64,000 nucleotides of DNA from Rhizobium sp. NRK18 (GCF_024385575.1 NZ_JANFMV010000001.1:1393681-1457680), one strand, 5' to 3'; shown: positions 52,101 through 61,003, counted from the first letter of the stretch. Notes: a model not told the origin generated them from the sequence alone. Translations and numbers: made by a program.

Positions 52101-54017
52101 ATGGCTGCCAGTACCGGACTGACCACGATCCACGAAGATGATATCGCCAAGCATCTGGCGGTCGCGCAAGGCATGGTGACGCGGCTCGTGATGATCGAGA
52201 CCGGCGGTGCCGCGCCGTCGACACCGCTTGCCGGCACCGGTCGGCGCTTCGTTTCCACGGTCTCGACCGGAGGCATGCGGCGAACCCGCGAGGTCGAGCT
52301 GTCGAAGACCATTCAGTCGGTGAAGCCCGACGACCCGCTGATGTCGCCGGCCCAGCATACGCTGCTTTACAGGGCGCGGCGCGGACTGCAGGTGGCGCTG
52401 GCGGTGGCGGAGGTCTACGGCCGGCAGACCGCGCTCGAAGGCCTGATGGCGCGCAACATCTCGGCGCCGCTGCAGGGTGAGGAGGCGACGCATTTCAAGG
52501 CGCTGCTCGCCGCCCAGGCCTACGTCGCCGCCTTCACCTTCGCCGCCTATCTGGCGCAGACGCTGGCCGGAGAGGGCGAGCCGGTCAACGACACGCATGA
52601 GCCGGACTATCTGTTCGACACGCCGCAGGACGCGTTGAAAAGCATGATCTCGGGGCTCGACACCGCAATTGCCGGTGGCGCCGACGAGATGGCGATGACG
52701 GCGCGGGCGAGAGCGTTTGCGCGTGAGGCGATTGCCGGACTGATCGGCCGCAAGGCGCGCTTTACCGGCCTTTCCGCCTTCGAAGGCAATCACATCCGCA
52801 TCGACCAGGACGATTTCACGCTCGACGGTTTCGATGTCGCGCCGGGACAGACGCGCAAGCCGCTGGTCATGACGTTCAAGAAGCCAAACGAGATCATCGG
52901 CAACCATATCGCGAAGTATCAGGCGATGAAGCTTGCCAAGATGCTGATGGCCTATGATTTCGACCGGCAGATGAACCCCTTCGTCGAGCTCGGCGGTTTT
53001 CTCTTCACATTCATCGGCGATGGCATGCCGGGCACCGGCAAGACCATCCTCATCCAGATGGTCGCGGGCCTCCTCAATGACTACTGCCAGGTGGCCGGTT
53101 ATGCCTTCCACTACGAGAATTTCGGTGTCGACCAGATTTCGTCCTATCAGGGCAAGTCCGGCCAGAACTGCAAGGAGTTCATCAACAATGTGATGAACCC
53201 GCGGGCGATCGGCTTCGGCACGATCGACGACATCGATCAGGTGGCCGCGAAGCGCGCCGACGACCGGGCATCCGCTGGCCAGCAGGAGGTGACCGCCGTC
53301 TTGATGGAGAGCTTTGCCGGCGCGTCGACCGTGGTGCGCGGCAATTGCTCCTTCGGCATGTTTTCCAACTATCCGGAGAACGTCGACGATGCGCTGCGCC
53401 AGCGCGCCGGCGCCCGCTGGCTGGTCGATGGTCCGCAGACGGAAGATGATTATATCGACATCTTCGCGCTCCTGATCGGCAAGAACCACTCGATCCCGCT
53501 CGGCCAGCACGTGCTCTTTGCCGGACAGGAGATAAAAAAGGCCGTCTCCGAGGCCTATCAGGGCTATTCGCGCCCACAGGAGGAGGGGTTGGTGGCCGTG
53601 TGGGACCGCTTTACGCGAGACCACGGCGAGCCGAGGTCGCTGGCCGACATCGGCGCCTATCTGCACATGATCAAGGTCGCCGAGCCGCGCTTCACCGGCC
53701 GGGCGATCAAGAGTATCACCGATGCGATCAACATGCGGGCAATGGATGTCGACCTGCCGGACGAATGGTTCGCGACACCGGAAGCCTTCATGCACAAGAG
53801 CTACGACGAGAAGAAGGCGATGATCGAGGATCTGCGCGGGCCGATCACGCTTGAGATGATCCTGCAGGAGATCAACCGCTACGCCGACAGCGAATTCCGC
53901 TACACCGACAAGTCCGACGATGCCGCCGTTTCCGACATTGTCCGCCGCGAGCGTCAGCGGGAGAAGGCGGTGCGCGAGATCGAGACGATGAAACGGGAAG
54001 GGCGCTGGCAGGAATGA
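52101..54017 (+). CDS. Classic AAA-family ATPase with unique N-terminal domain
   Basis: A 638-aa ATPase. About 280 N-terminal residues of unknown type, including a hydrophobic helix pair LLAAQAYVAAFTFAAYLAQTL, precede one AAA module. Walker A is GDGMPGTGKTI near 305, Walker B GFGTIDDIDQVA near 374, and a second region of homology reads FSNYPENVDDALRQRAGAR near 420-435, giving sensor 1 Asn and candidate arginine fingers. That SRH form points to the classic AAA clade (Cdc48/FtsH/katanin-like) rather than MoxR. A charged C-terminus ends RRERQREKAVREIETMKREGRWQE. ATG 52101 has GCGAGG about 7 nt upstream. The stop overlaps the next gene by 4 bp. Confidence 0.88.
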   Translation: MAASTGLTTIHEDDIAKHLAVAQGMVTRLVMIETGGAAPSTPLAGTGRRFVSTVSTGGMRRTREVELSKTIQSVKPDDPLMSPAQHTLLYRARRGLQVALAVAEVYGRQTALEGLMARNISAPLQGEEATHFKALLAAQAYVAAFTFAAYLAQTLAGEGEPVNDTHEPDYLFDTPQDALKSMISGLDTAIAGGADEMAMTARARAFAREAIAGLIGRKARFTGLSAFEGNHIRIDQDDFTLDGFDVAPGQTRKPLVMTFKKPNEIIGNHIAKYQAMKLAKMLMAYDFDRQMNPFVELGGFLFTFIGDGMPGTGKTILIQMVAGLLNDYCQVAGYAFHYENFGVDQISSYQGKSGQNCKEFINNVMNPRAIGFGTIDDIDQVAAKRADDRASAGQQEVTAVLMESFAGASTVVRGNCSFGMFSNYPENVDDALRQRAGARWLVDGPQTEDDYIDIFALLIGKNHSIPLGQHVLFAGQEIKKAVSEAYQGYSRPQEEGLVAVWDRFTRDHGEPRSLADIGAYLHMIKVAEPRFTGRAIKSITDAINMRAMDVDLPDEWFATPEAFMHKSYDEKKAMIEDLRGPITLEMILQEINRYADSEFRYTDKSDDAAVSDIVRRERQREKAVREIETMKREGRWQE

Positions 54018-55312
54018 AACGCCTTCTCGAAGCCGAACTGATCTATGGCAGGCTGCTCGACATCGCCGAGCCGCACCTGATCGCGCGCTATAACAAGGCG
54101 CTGAAGGGTTTCGGGCTGCCGGAAACGAAGCTCGACCGGTTCTCGATAGACATGACCGGATTTTCGCCGGACGTGGCGGCAGAACTCGACGACTGGGACT
54201 ATCTCGACCCGAAGAAGGTCAACCGCCGCTTCGTCATCATGACGCCGGATCAGGAGAATCTGCCGGTCGTCCATACGAGCTTTTCCAACACCGCCGGGCT
54301 GATGCACGAATTCTACCTCGCCAACCGGCGGGCGATCACGGCGGTGACGATCAAGGATGCGCTCTACGGCGAGATCGAGGATTCGGTTGCCGAGGTCAAA
54401 AGTCTCGAAGATTTGCTGTCGATCAACGAAGTCCGTTTCCGCGTGCTGTCGGCGGAGGATCTGCTCGGCAAGGCCGGCGAGTTGCGGGCGCTTGCCGACC
54501 GGCTGACGACGGTGCCGGACGCCTGGCGCGACGATGCGATGCTCAACCGCATGGTGGAGCTCGCCAAGTCGACCGGCGACATCCGTCAGAACGCGCTGGT
54601 GCCGGACAAGCTGGTGTTTCGCCACGAGAGCTTCTGGGCGGATCATTTCGGTGGCGTCTACATCTTTTCCGACGAGCGGACGATCACGGTGATCTGCGAT
54701 CCGGATGCGCCGGGCTTCCGTCGCTCGCGGCCTTGGCAGGTCAGTTACATCTCCATCAACGATCATGCCCGCATCTACGAATTCCTGGCCCGCTCGGGCC
54801 GCATCGAGCTGCCGCGGGCGAGCTGGGTGGACGCATCGGGGCTCTACCGCCACCGCGCCGACATGGCCCTGCAGTCGCTGATCGCCAGGCTGGAGCCGCA
54901 GGCGGATTTCGAGCGGATCGATCCGATCTGGACGCAGACCTTCCTGCATCGAAACGCCGACGCCGTGATGGCGGAGGGGACCTATCCGTTTCTCGCGGGC
55001 ATCCAGAAGACCATCGCGCAGACGGGCTCCATCCGGATGGATGAGGTGGCGCCTGAACGGCGCTTTTCGCTGTTGCGCGCCGACCCCGCACATCCGGACA
55101 TGTGGCTCACCAACCGGCTGATCGCCCAGCTTGTGCCGCAGGATTTCGTGTCCCGCTTCGTCTTCGACAAGCAGGGCTTCTACCGGAGCTATGAGGATTT
55201 TCCCGAGAATTTCCGCGCGCATGTTGTGTCGGTGCTGACCGGCGCATATCTGAAAGACAAGAAAGCGTTCCGCAAGCGCCTCTACGGCATAGGAGACGAC
55301 ATCAATGCTTGA
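54014..55312 (+). CDS. Protein of unknown function, AAA-operon gene 4
   Basis: A 432-aa soluble protein with no domain I can name; it resembles entries annotated DUF6638 in rhizobia, from memory only. Notable parts: LLEAELIYGRLLDIAEPHLIARYNKALKGFGLPET at the start, RRFVIMTPDQENLPVVHTSFSNTAGLMHEFYLANRRAITAV in the middle and LTNRLIAQLVPQDFVSRFVFDKQGFYRSYEDFPENFRAHV near the end. No signal peptide or transmembrane segment. It overlaps the AAA ATPase gene (ATGA) and the DUF2333 gene (8 bp), so it should be made in fixed ratio with both. Confidence 0.8.
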   Translation: MKRLLEAELIYGRLLDIAEPHLIARYNKALKGFGLPETKLDRFSIDMTGFSPDVAAELDDWDYLDPKKVNRRFVIMTPDQENLPVVHTSFSNTAGLMHEFYLANRRAITAVTIKDALYGEIEDSVAEVKSLEDLLSINEVRFRVLSAEDLLGKAGELRALADRLTTVPDAWRDDAMLNRMVELAKSTGDIRQNALVPDKLVFRHESFWADHFGGVYIFSDERTITVICDPDAPGFRRSRPWQVSYISINDHARIYEFLARSGRIELPRASWVDASGLYRHRADMALQSLIARLEPQADFERIDPIWTQTFLHRNADAVMAEGTYPFLAGIQKTIAQTGSIRMDEVAPERRFSLLRADPAHPDMWLTNRLIAQLVPQDFVSRFVFDKQGFYRSYEDFPENFRAHVVSVLTGAYLKDKKAFRKRLYGIGDDINA

Positions 55313-56414
55313 TCCGATCATCGAATTCTTCGAGCGCGGCTTCCGTGCCATCGGCCGCGGATTCGGCATGCTCGTGGCGTGGATCGTCTGGCCGTTCATG
55401 GCGCTGACTGGCTGGTATCGCCGCCGCCACTGGCTGGTCAAGGGGCCGATCGGCGTCTTTCTCATCGTGCTGGTCGGTCTCTATGGTTATTTCATCTGGC
55501 AGACTCAGGTCTGGTCCGGTTTTAATCCAGACCTGGTCAAGAGCTATGATTTCGGATCTCGCACGCTGAGCGCCGGTGAGGCCGTCCCGGACAAGCCGGG
55601 GACCTGCGAGCCGTCGGCGGTCGTCAAGGTCGCCTCCGATCTTACCGATTTCAACGTCAACCAGAATGCCTGGATTTCGTCGATGCTGCTCTACAAGCTC
55701 GGCCTCTTCGGCATGGACTGGGACAACACGCCGTTCCTCGACAACAAGGCGTCCTTCCAGCGCGGTGTGAACCAGGTCGTCCGCCGGACGGCGATCGAGC
55801 TCGTCGATGCGCTCGGCCGCGTGCGCGGCACGTCGAGCATCAACAACGACCTGCAGCGGGCGCGGGGCAATATCCAGTTCGACGAATATACCTGGTATTT
55901 CGGCCTGCATCCGTTCGGGTTCAAGACGCCGACGCCGAGCTTCTATCGTCAAGCGATCAAGGATTTCGACAAGTTCAACAGCGATCTTGCATCCTGCAAC
56001 GCGACCTTCGATACGCGCGCCGACAACCTGATCCAGCTCTTCGACCGCATGGCAAGCGACCTCGGCAGCACCTCGGACATTCTGCGCAAGCGCTCGGAAG
56101 ACTATAATTCCGGCTGGTTCGATACCCGTGCCGACGACCGCTTCTGGTTCGCCTACGGGCAGCTCTACGCCCAGTATGCGGTGCTGTCGGCGGCCCGGTC
56201 GGATTTCGCGGATGTGGTCAAGGAACGCAATCTTGGCGCCATCTGGTCGCAGATGGATGCGCAGTTCGAAGGTGCACTGAAAATTCGTCCGGCGATCATT
56301 TCGAACGGCAGCGAGGCCGGCTGGATCATGCCGACGCATTTGGCGACGATGGGCTTCTATATCCTGAGAGTGCGTTCGAACCTCGTCGAACTCCGGTCGG
56401 TCCTCGACCGCTGA
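55305..56414 (+). CDS. DUF2333-family membrane-anchored protein
   Basis: A 369-aa protein. A hydrophobic segment near residues 16-36 (GFGMLVAWIVWPFMALTGWY) and a clear transmembrane segment near 45-65 (GPIGVFLIVLVGLYGYFIW) are followed by a large domain, probably periplasmic, with two cysteines (GTCEPS and LASCNATF) that could form a disulfide. I recognise it as DUF2333-like. It is the only membrane protein of the cluster and would anchor the AAA machine to the inner membrane, which is inference. It overlaps the previous gene by 8 bp. A hairpin follows at 56447. Confidence 0.85.
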   Translation: MLDPIIEFFERGFRAIGRGFGMLVAWIVWPFMALTGWYRRRHWLVKGPIGVFLIVLVGLYGYFIWQTQVWSGFNPDLVKSYDFGSRTLSAGEAVPDKPGTCEPSAVVKVASDLTDFNVNQNAWISSMLLYKLGLFGMDWDNTPFLDNKASFQRGVNQVVRRTAIELVDALGRVRGTSSINNDLQRARGNIQFDEYTWYFGLHPFGFKTPTPSFYRQAIKDFDKFNSDLASCNATFDTRADNLIQLFDRMASDLGSTSDILRKRSEDYNSGWFDTRADDRFWFAYGQLYAQYAVLSAARSDFADVVKERNLGAIWSQMDAQFEGALKIRPAIISNGSEAGWIMPTHLATMGFYILRVRSNLVELRSVLDR

Positions 56415-56446
56415 CGGGTTGCGATAATTTTATGAAGAAAATCGTC

Positions 56447-56471
56447 GGCCCGCCCTGTGCTTTGGCGGGCC
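56447..56471. terminator. Hairpin between the DUF2333 gene and the PAS gene
   Basis: GGCCCGCC (56447-56454) pairs with GGCGGGCC (56464-56471). On the minus strand it is followed by CGATTTTCTTC, so it can end the PAS gene and probably also the AAA operon. Confidence 0.6.
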
Positions 56472-56481
56472 TGCAGCGGTC

Positions 56482-56958
56482 TCAGGCGGTTGCCAAGTTT
56501 TCGGTGCCATCGCCTACGAAGCCGATGGCGCGAAGCCGCTCGAAGAATTCATAGGTCACGCCGACCATCTCGCCCCGACCTTCCGGCGTTTCCCGGTACC
56601 GGCCGACGCAGCGGGCGAACTTGTAGTTCTGGTCGCTGCCTTTCAGGCGAAAGATGACGTGGAAGCTGTTCTTCTGCTCGATGCAGGTCTCGAGCGCCTG
56701 GACGACAAGGGTATAGTCGTCGGGATGGATCTTGCTGTTGGCCTCGACCAGGTTCATCGGACCTGTGGTGTATTCCATGCCGAACAGCGTGAAGATATCC
56801 TTCGTGGCGAAGAAATGCCCGCTTTCCAGATCCATCCGCCAGAAACCATAGAGCCGGTAGGCGGCGACGAGTTCCACGATTTCCTTGTCGGAAATACCGA
56901 TATGGTCGCGGTCGGCGCTATTTGAACGCTCGTCTATATCTGTAAAACGCAATGGCAC
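56482..56958 (-). CDS. Stand-alone PAS-domain protein
   Basis: About 158 aa consisting of one PAS_3-type domain: YRLYGFWRMDLESGHFFATKDIFTLFGMEY, KIHPDDYTLVVQALETCIEQKNSFHVIFRLKG and a last strand GEMVGVTYEFFERL. No output domain. It may be a small sensor that binds a kinase or cyclase in trans. A GTG at 56958 is preferred, since AGGA lies 8 nt upstream; a GTG at 57000 would add 14 residues without support. Confidence 0.82.
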   Translation of the reverse strand: MPLRFTDIDERSNSADRDHIGISDKEIVELVAAYRLYGFWRMDLESGHFFATKDIFTLFGMEYTTGPMNLVEANSKIHPDDYTLVVQALETCIEQKNSFHVIFRLKGSDQNYKFARCVGRYRETPEGRGEMVGVTYEFFERLRAIGFVGDGTENLATA

Positions 56959-57241
56959 AAGCTGTTTCCTAATTTCACCACATATACGGGGCGGCTTCAC
57001 CTTCGGATTTCAAGAGATTGAAAATCTCATTGAAAACCTTGGGCGTGGCGGAATTTTCTCGCAGTTCTCCTCCAACCGCGCGAAGGATACCCGCTGTCAA
57101 GATGCCTGAATATCCTTAAATCTTGCATTTCCTATGTAATTCTGCCGCGAGGCCGCCTTCCGGTTCCGTGCACCCAGTGCATCGTTTGTGCTACACTGTG
57201 GCCCGATTTCGTTCTTCGGTCCGGTTGCAAGGGAGAAAACG

Positions 57242-57646
57242 ATGCTGAAACCAATGGACGATCTGCCCGACGGAATTATCGGGTTCGAGGCGCATGGAAA
57301 ACTCAAGGCGCATGATTATGAGGCGGTTCTCATTCCGGCCGTGCTGACGGCTCTGGAAGACGGGAAGATGCGGTTCCTGTTCGTGCTGGCGGACGACTTT
57401 GCCGGCTTCGAACTCGGCGCCGTCTGGGACGATGCGGTATTTGGCCTGAGGCACTATTTCGATTTCGAGAAGATCGCGGTGGTGACCTCCAGTTCGGTGA
57501 TGGCCGCCATCATTCATTCCGTCGCCTTCATGATCCCGGCGGAAACGCATGTCTTCAAGACGGAAAACCTCGACAAGGCGACGGCCTGGCTTGCCTATGA
57601 CAAGGATTTCACCAGCAATAGCGAAACCCGCCACGCCGCTTTATGA
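57242..57646 (+). CDS. SpoIIAA-like (DUF3478) protein
   Basis: A 134-aa STAS-related protein of the SpoIIAA-like family: IIGFEAHGKLKAHDYEAVLIPAVLTALEDGKMRFLFVLADDFAGFELGAVWDDAVFGLRHYFDFEKIAVVTSS, ending MIPAETHVFKTENLDKATAWL. Family members are thought to bind lipids or regulators; the function is unknown. The ATG at 57242 has AGGGAG about 7 nt upstream. Its last 38 bp overlap the convergent extensin-family gene. The 283-bp upstream region to the PAS gene is AT-richer than average and shows no other feature. Confidence 0.85.
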   Translation: MLKPMDDLPDGIIGFEAHGKLKAHDYEAVLIPAVLTALEDGKMRFLFVLADDFAGFELGAVWDDAVFGLRHYFDFEKIAVVTSSSVMAAIIHSVAFMIPAETHVFKTENLDKATAWLAYDKDFTSNSETRHAAL

Positions 57647-58433
57647 CGTCGAGGTGCAGGTGCGTTCTGTGGGCATCGTCGCTTGGCGGCCCAAGCACGG
57701 TGGTGAAGTCCAGGCAGGCTGCCTCGCGGACGGAGCGCTGAAAGGCGCCGTCGAAGGTGGAATCCTTGCCGCGCGGCTCCACAGAGAGTGTCTTTCCGCC
57801 TTCGAACTTGAACGTGGCGATGTCTATTGCATTGCCTCTGGCATGCTCGGACAGCTTTCCGGTCGCCGCGCTGTTGCGGTTGCGGCAGATATAGCTTGAC
57901 GCTTGGCTGAGCGAGGTCAAGCGACCGGCCTTCGGAAAGGCCTTTTCGGACATGGGTATCACGGTGTCACGAGTCCAGTGGGCCAGCGCCAGCGCCGCCT
58001 CGCAGCGCAGTGTCGCCGCGGGCTCGATCTTGACGCCGGGCAGGATGGCGGTGACCTCAATGGGCTTGTCGATACCGCAGCCATTGCCATCGTCAATCCG
58101 TTCCTTTTCGGTAAAGGCGGCGCCGATGGCCTTCAGGTCGCTGATACAGGCGGCATAGGCGGCAGGATCCTCCTTTTCGACCGGAGGGGGCGGGGGCGAC
58201 TTCGGGGTAGCCTGTTCGTCCGGCTTCGTCTCGTCGCTGGTCTTTTCCGCGTCGTCGGAATCGGACTTTTGCGCCTCCGCGTTCTTCTCGGTCGCGTCGT
58301 CCTTTTCGTTCGACTTCGGTTCGGCGGCTTCGCGTATAGGATTTTCCTCGGGAACTGGTCCGGTTTTCGGCAGGGCGGCCGAGATCAGCAGCAGCGTGGC
58401 AAGGGCCAGAAGTCCGGCCGTCAATGTCCTCAA
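57609..58433 (-). CDS. Extensin-family exported protein
   Basis: About 274 aa. An N-terminal hydrophobic signal or anchor (LTAGLLALATLLLISAALP) is followed by some 70 residues of charged low-complexity linker (Asp, Glu, Lys, with PPPPP), then a C-terminal extensin-like domain of the D-Ala-D-Ala-carboxypeptidase fold type. That domain includes GCGIDKPIEVTAI, SQASSYICRNRN, LSEHARGNAIDIATF and the terminal HRTHLHLDVIKRRGGFRYCW, with His/Asp positions matching zinc peptidases. Probable peptidoglycan-related function in the periplasm. The best start is a TTG at 58433 with GGAGA 7 nt upstream; the longer frame to 58571 lacks start signals. Confidence 0.85.
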   Translation of the reverse strand: MRTLTAGLLALATLLLISAALPKTGPVPEENPIREAAEPKSNEKDDATEKNAEAQKSDSDDAEKTSDETKPDEQATPKSPPPPPVEKEDPAAYAACISDLKAIGAAFTEKERIDDGNGCGIDKPIEVTAILPGVKIEPAATLRCEAALALAHWTRDTVIPMSEKAFPKAGRLTSLSQASSYICRNRNSAATGKLSEHARGNAIDIATFKFEGGKTLSVEPRGKDSTFDGAFQRSVREAACLDFTTVLGPPSDDAHRTHLHLDVIKRRGGFRYCW

Positions 58434-58564
58434 TGCGTCGTCTCCATGCTTCCGCCCGTGGGCGAGGGGCCCGCAACGGCATTCGGGCCGAAAGCGCCGT
58501 TGTTGCAAGGCTGCAACGCGCGAACGGCGCAAATGTTCAATTCCGATACGGCGTGCATAATTTG

Positions 58565-58592
58565 TTGACATAAAAACTCATGTTATTTATGT
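58565..58592 (+). promoter_or_regulatory. shmR promoter with RirA-type iron box
   Basis: A perfect -35 TTGACA (58565-58570) with TTATGT 16 nt downstream forms the promoter. Overlapping it, TGA-N9-TCA at 58566-58580 matches the IRO-box core bound by RirA, the iron-responsive repressor of rhizobia. Occupancy would block RNA polymerase when iron is sufficient. Confidence 0.65.
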
Positions 58593-58697
58593 GGCGGAAA
58601 TCGGGCACTTTTAGGTGCCTCATTTTCCTGCCCAGCCAGCCCGGCATATGACGATGCCTTAGCCAGCCCGGTCGATTTCGTCGAAAGGACTAGCTCA

Positions 58698-60899
58698 ATG
58701 CCGCTTCGCCCCGCGCATTCCTCGATACTTGCGCTGTCTGCCATCCTTCTTGCCTCGTCGGCCTGCTTCGTCTTTGCCCAGGATGCGCAGAAGACCGAGG
58801 AGACGACGGAACTCGCCCCGATCGTTCTCAAGGGCAAGCGCGTGAAATCCGCGGTTGCCGACACGCCGCTCGCCAGCGAGACGACGCGTGAGGAGATTGC
58901 CAAGAAGGACGTCGACAATCTTGATGACCTCGGCAATACCACTGAGCCCGGCGTCAGCTTCGTCGGCGCGTCCGGCTCCGTCAACATCCGCGGGCTGGAA
59001 GAGGACCGGGTCCTGACGCTGATCGATGGCGTTCCGATCCCCTATGTGAGCGACCCGGTGCGCGGCTATGCGCTGGGTGGTTCGGACAGCTACGACTTCT
59101 CGTCGCTGTCTGCCGTCGATATTGTCCGCGGCGCGGATTCGTCGCGGGCGGGTTCGGGTGCACTCGGCGGCGCCGTGGTGCTGCGCACGCTGGAGCCGGA
59201 AGACCTGATCACCGATGGCAAGGACTGGGGTGCCGTCGCCAAGACCACCTATGACAGCTCCGACCGCTCCTTCAGCGGTTCGGTTGCCGGTGCCAAGCGC
59301 GTGGGCGATACTTCCGTGCTGTTCCAGGGCAGCTACAAGAAGGGACATGAGACCGAGACGAAGGGCGATGTCGGCGGTTATGGTTCGGCCCGCACCGAGG
59401 CGAACCCGGAGGATTTCGATCGCGAGAACGTCATGTTCAAGATCCGCCGCAAGCTCGAGGGCGGGCACACGATCGGGCTGACTGCCGAGCACTACAACTA
59501 TGATTCGACGACCGATCTGCGCAACCAGCAAGGCTCGACCTATCGTCCGAACGATTACGACGATATCGACGACACGACCCGCACGCGCGTCTCGCTCGAT
59601 TACCGGTTCCAATCTGAAAGCGCCGACAGCCTGATCGACAGTGCGTCAGCCACGCTCTACTGGCAGAAGCTGCAGAAATACGGCGGGGTGGAAGGCTATC
59701 GCCTGACCAATCCCATCGGCGACTACTGGCGCAAGAGCGATTATGACGACAAGTCGTTCGGCTTCACCGGCTGGGTGAAGGGTGGCTTCGAAACCGGCAG
59801 CCTGAGCCACGAGGTCACCGTCGGCGGCAACGCATCGCTCGCCAAGACGACGCAATATGAAACCGGCGAGAACGGCACTTGCACGGACATTCTCTACAAT
59901 CCTTATTCACCGTGCAATTTCTATCACAACAACCAGGCCGACATGCCGGAAGTCTGGAGCACCAATCTGGGCATCTATGCCGACGACAAGATCACCTTCA
60001 GCGACAGCAATTTTTCGCTGACGCCGGGCCTGCGTTTCGACTGGTTCAATTACGATACGAAGGAAACGGCCGGGTACGAGAACAATGACGGCTATGACGG
60101 GCTGCCGGACGGAACCAGCGACTACCAGTTCTCGCCGAAGGTGAGAGCGTCCTGGCAGGTTCGGCCGGATGTCGAGCTTTATGCGCAATGGGCGGTCGGC
60201 TTCAAGGCGCCGAATGTTACGCAGATGTATCTCAACTACACCAATCCGGGCCGTTACCGGACGATCGGCAATCCGGATCTGGACCCGGAAACCAGCAACG
60301 GCTTCGAGATTGGCACCAACTTCGGCAATGAGGGCTTCGGCGGCCGGCTGGCCGGCTTCTACAACCGCTACCGCAATTTCATCGACAGCGAGACAACCAT
60401 CACCGGTGACTTCCCGATGGGCAGCACCGAGTATTTCAATCGCAACCGTGTCCGCATCTATGGTGTCGAGGCGAACCTGCACAAGAGCTTCGACAACGGC
60501 ATCAATCTCCATGGCGCGCTGAGCTACGCGTTCGGCGAGGACATCGATACGGGTGAGCGCCTGGCGTCGGTGCAGCCGCTGAAGGTGGTTGCCGGCATCG
60601 GCTATCAGCGGGAGGAATGGGGAACGGATCTGACCGTCATCGGCGTCAGCGGCGTTTCGGACAAGTCCACGGCCAATTTCAAGCCTGCCGGCTACGGCAT
60701 CGTCAACCTGACCGGATGGTGGGAGCCCGCAAAGCTGAAGGGGCTGCGGGTGCAGGCCGGCGTCTACAACCTGTTCGACAAGGAGTATTACGATGCGCTG
60801 GAGGTCAAGGACGTGAACGTCACATCCGCTTCATCCAACCGTGCTTTCTATTCGGAACCGGGACGCACGTTCAAAGTTTCAATCACGAAGACCTTTTAA
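58698..60899 (+). CDS. shmR: TonB-dependent haem receptor ShmR
   Basis: A 733-aa outer-membrane receptor. Signal peptide 1-27 (FVFA-QDA), plug domain with SVNIRGLEEDRVLTLIDGVPI and SSRAGSGALGGAVVLRT, then a 22-strand barrel ending in FKVSITKTF with terminal Phe. FKAP near residue 500 and NPDLDPE near 524 correspond to the FRAP and NPNL motifs of haem receptors. In S. meliloti shmR also lies immediately upstream of trpE(G), so synteny supports the name. It imports haem with TonB energy. A RirA-type box overlaps its promoter. AAAGGA precedes the ATG. Confidence 0.92.
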   Translation: MPLRPAHSSILALSAILLASSACFVFAQDAQKTEETTELAPIVLKGKRVKSAVADTPLASETTREEIAKKDVDNLDDLGNTTEPGVSFVGASGSVNIRGLEEDRVLTLIDGVPIPYVSDPVRGYALGGSDSYDFSSLSAVDIVRGADSSRAGSGALGGAVVLRTLEPEDLITDGKDWGAVAKTTYDSSDRSFSGSVAGAKRVGDTSVLFQGSYKKGHETETKGDVGGYGSARTEANPEDFDRENVMFKIRRKLEGGHTIGLTAEHYNYDSTTDLRNQQGSTYRPNDYDDIDDTTRTRVSLDYRFQSESADSLIDSASATLYWQKLQKYGGVEGYRLTNPIGDYWRKSDYDDKSFGFTGWVKGGFETGSLSHEVTVGGNASLAKTTQYETGENGTCTDILYNPYSPCNFYHNNQADMPEVWSTNLGIYADDKITFSDSNFSLTPGLRFDWFNYDTKETAGYENNDGYDGLPDGTSDYQFSPKVRASWQVRPDVELYAQWAVGFKAPNVTQMYLNYTNPGRYRTIGNPDLDPETSNGFEIGTNFGNEGFGGRLAGFYNRYRNFIDSETTITGDFPMGSTEYFNRNRVRIYGVEANLHKSFDNGINLHGALSYAFGEDIDTGERLASVQPLKVVAGIGYQREEWGTDLTVIGVSGVSDKSTANFKPAGYGIVNLTGWWEPAKLKGLRVQAGVYNLFDKEYYDALEVKDVNVTSASSNRAFYSEPGRTFKVSITKTF

Positions 60900-60921
60900 G
60901 CTTCAAGGTTTTAGCAGTTTC

Positions 60922-60955
60922 GGGGGCGGCATGCATCATGCCGCTCCCTATTTAT
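60922..60955 (+). terminator. Terminator after shmR
   Basis: GCGGCATG (60926-60933) pairs with CATGCCGC (60937-60944), extended by flanking G/C, and is followed by TCCCTATTTATT. Separates shmR from the trp leader. Confidence 0.65.
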
Positions 60956-60974
60956 TGAAAGCGGAAAAGCCGGT

Positions 60975-61003
60975 CTTGCTAAAGGCGGGGACACGCGCTA
61001 ACA
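60975..61003 (+). promoter_or_regulatory. trpL-trpE(G) promoter
   Basis: CTTGCT (60975-60980) and CTAACA (60998-61003) with a 17-bp spacer match rhizobial CTTGAC/CTATAT-like promoters. The predicted start falls at about 61010-61013, at or next to the leader ATG, so the leader peptide mRNA is probably leaderless. Confidence 0.6.

Noticed and set aside
49795..56414. Five-gene AAA cluster as an antiphage defence island
   Set aside because: No nuclease, toxin, reverse transcriptase, integrase or atypical base composition nearby; codon use matches the chromosome.
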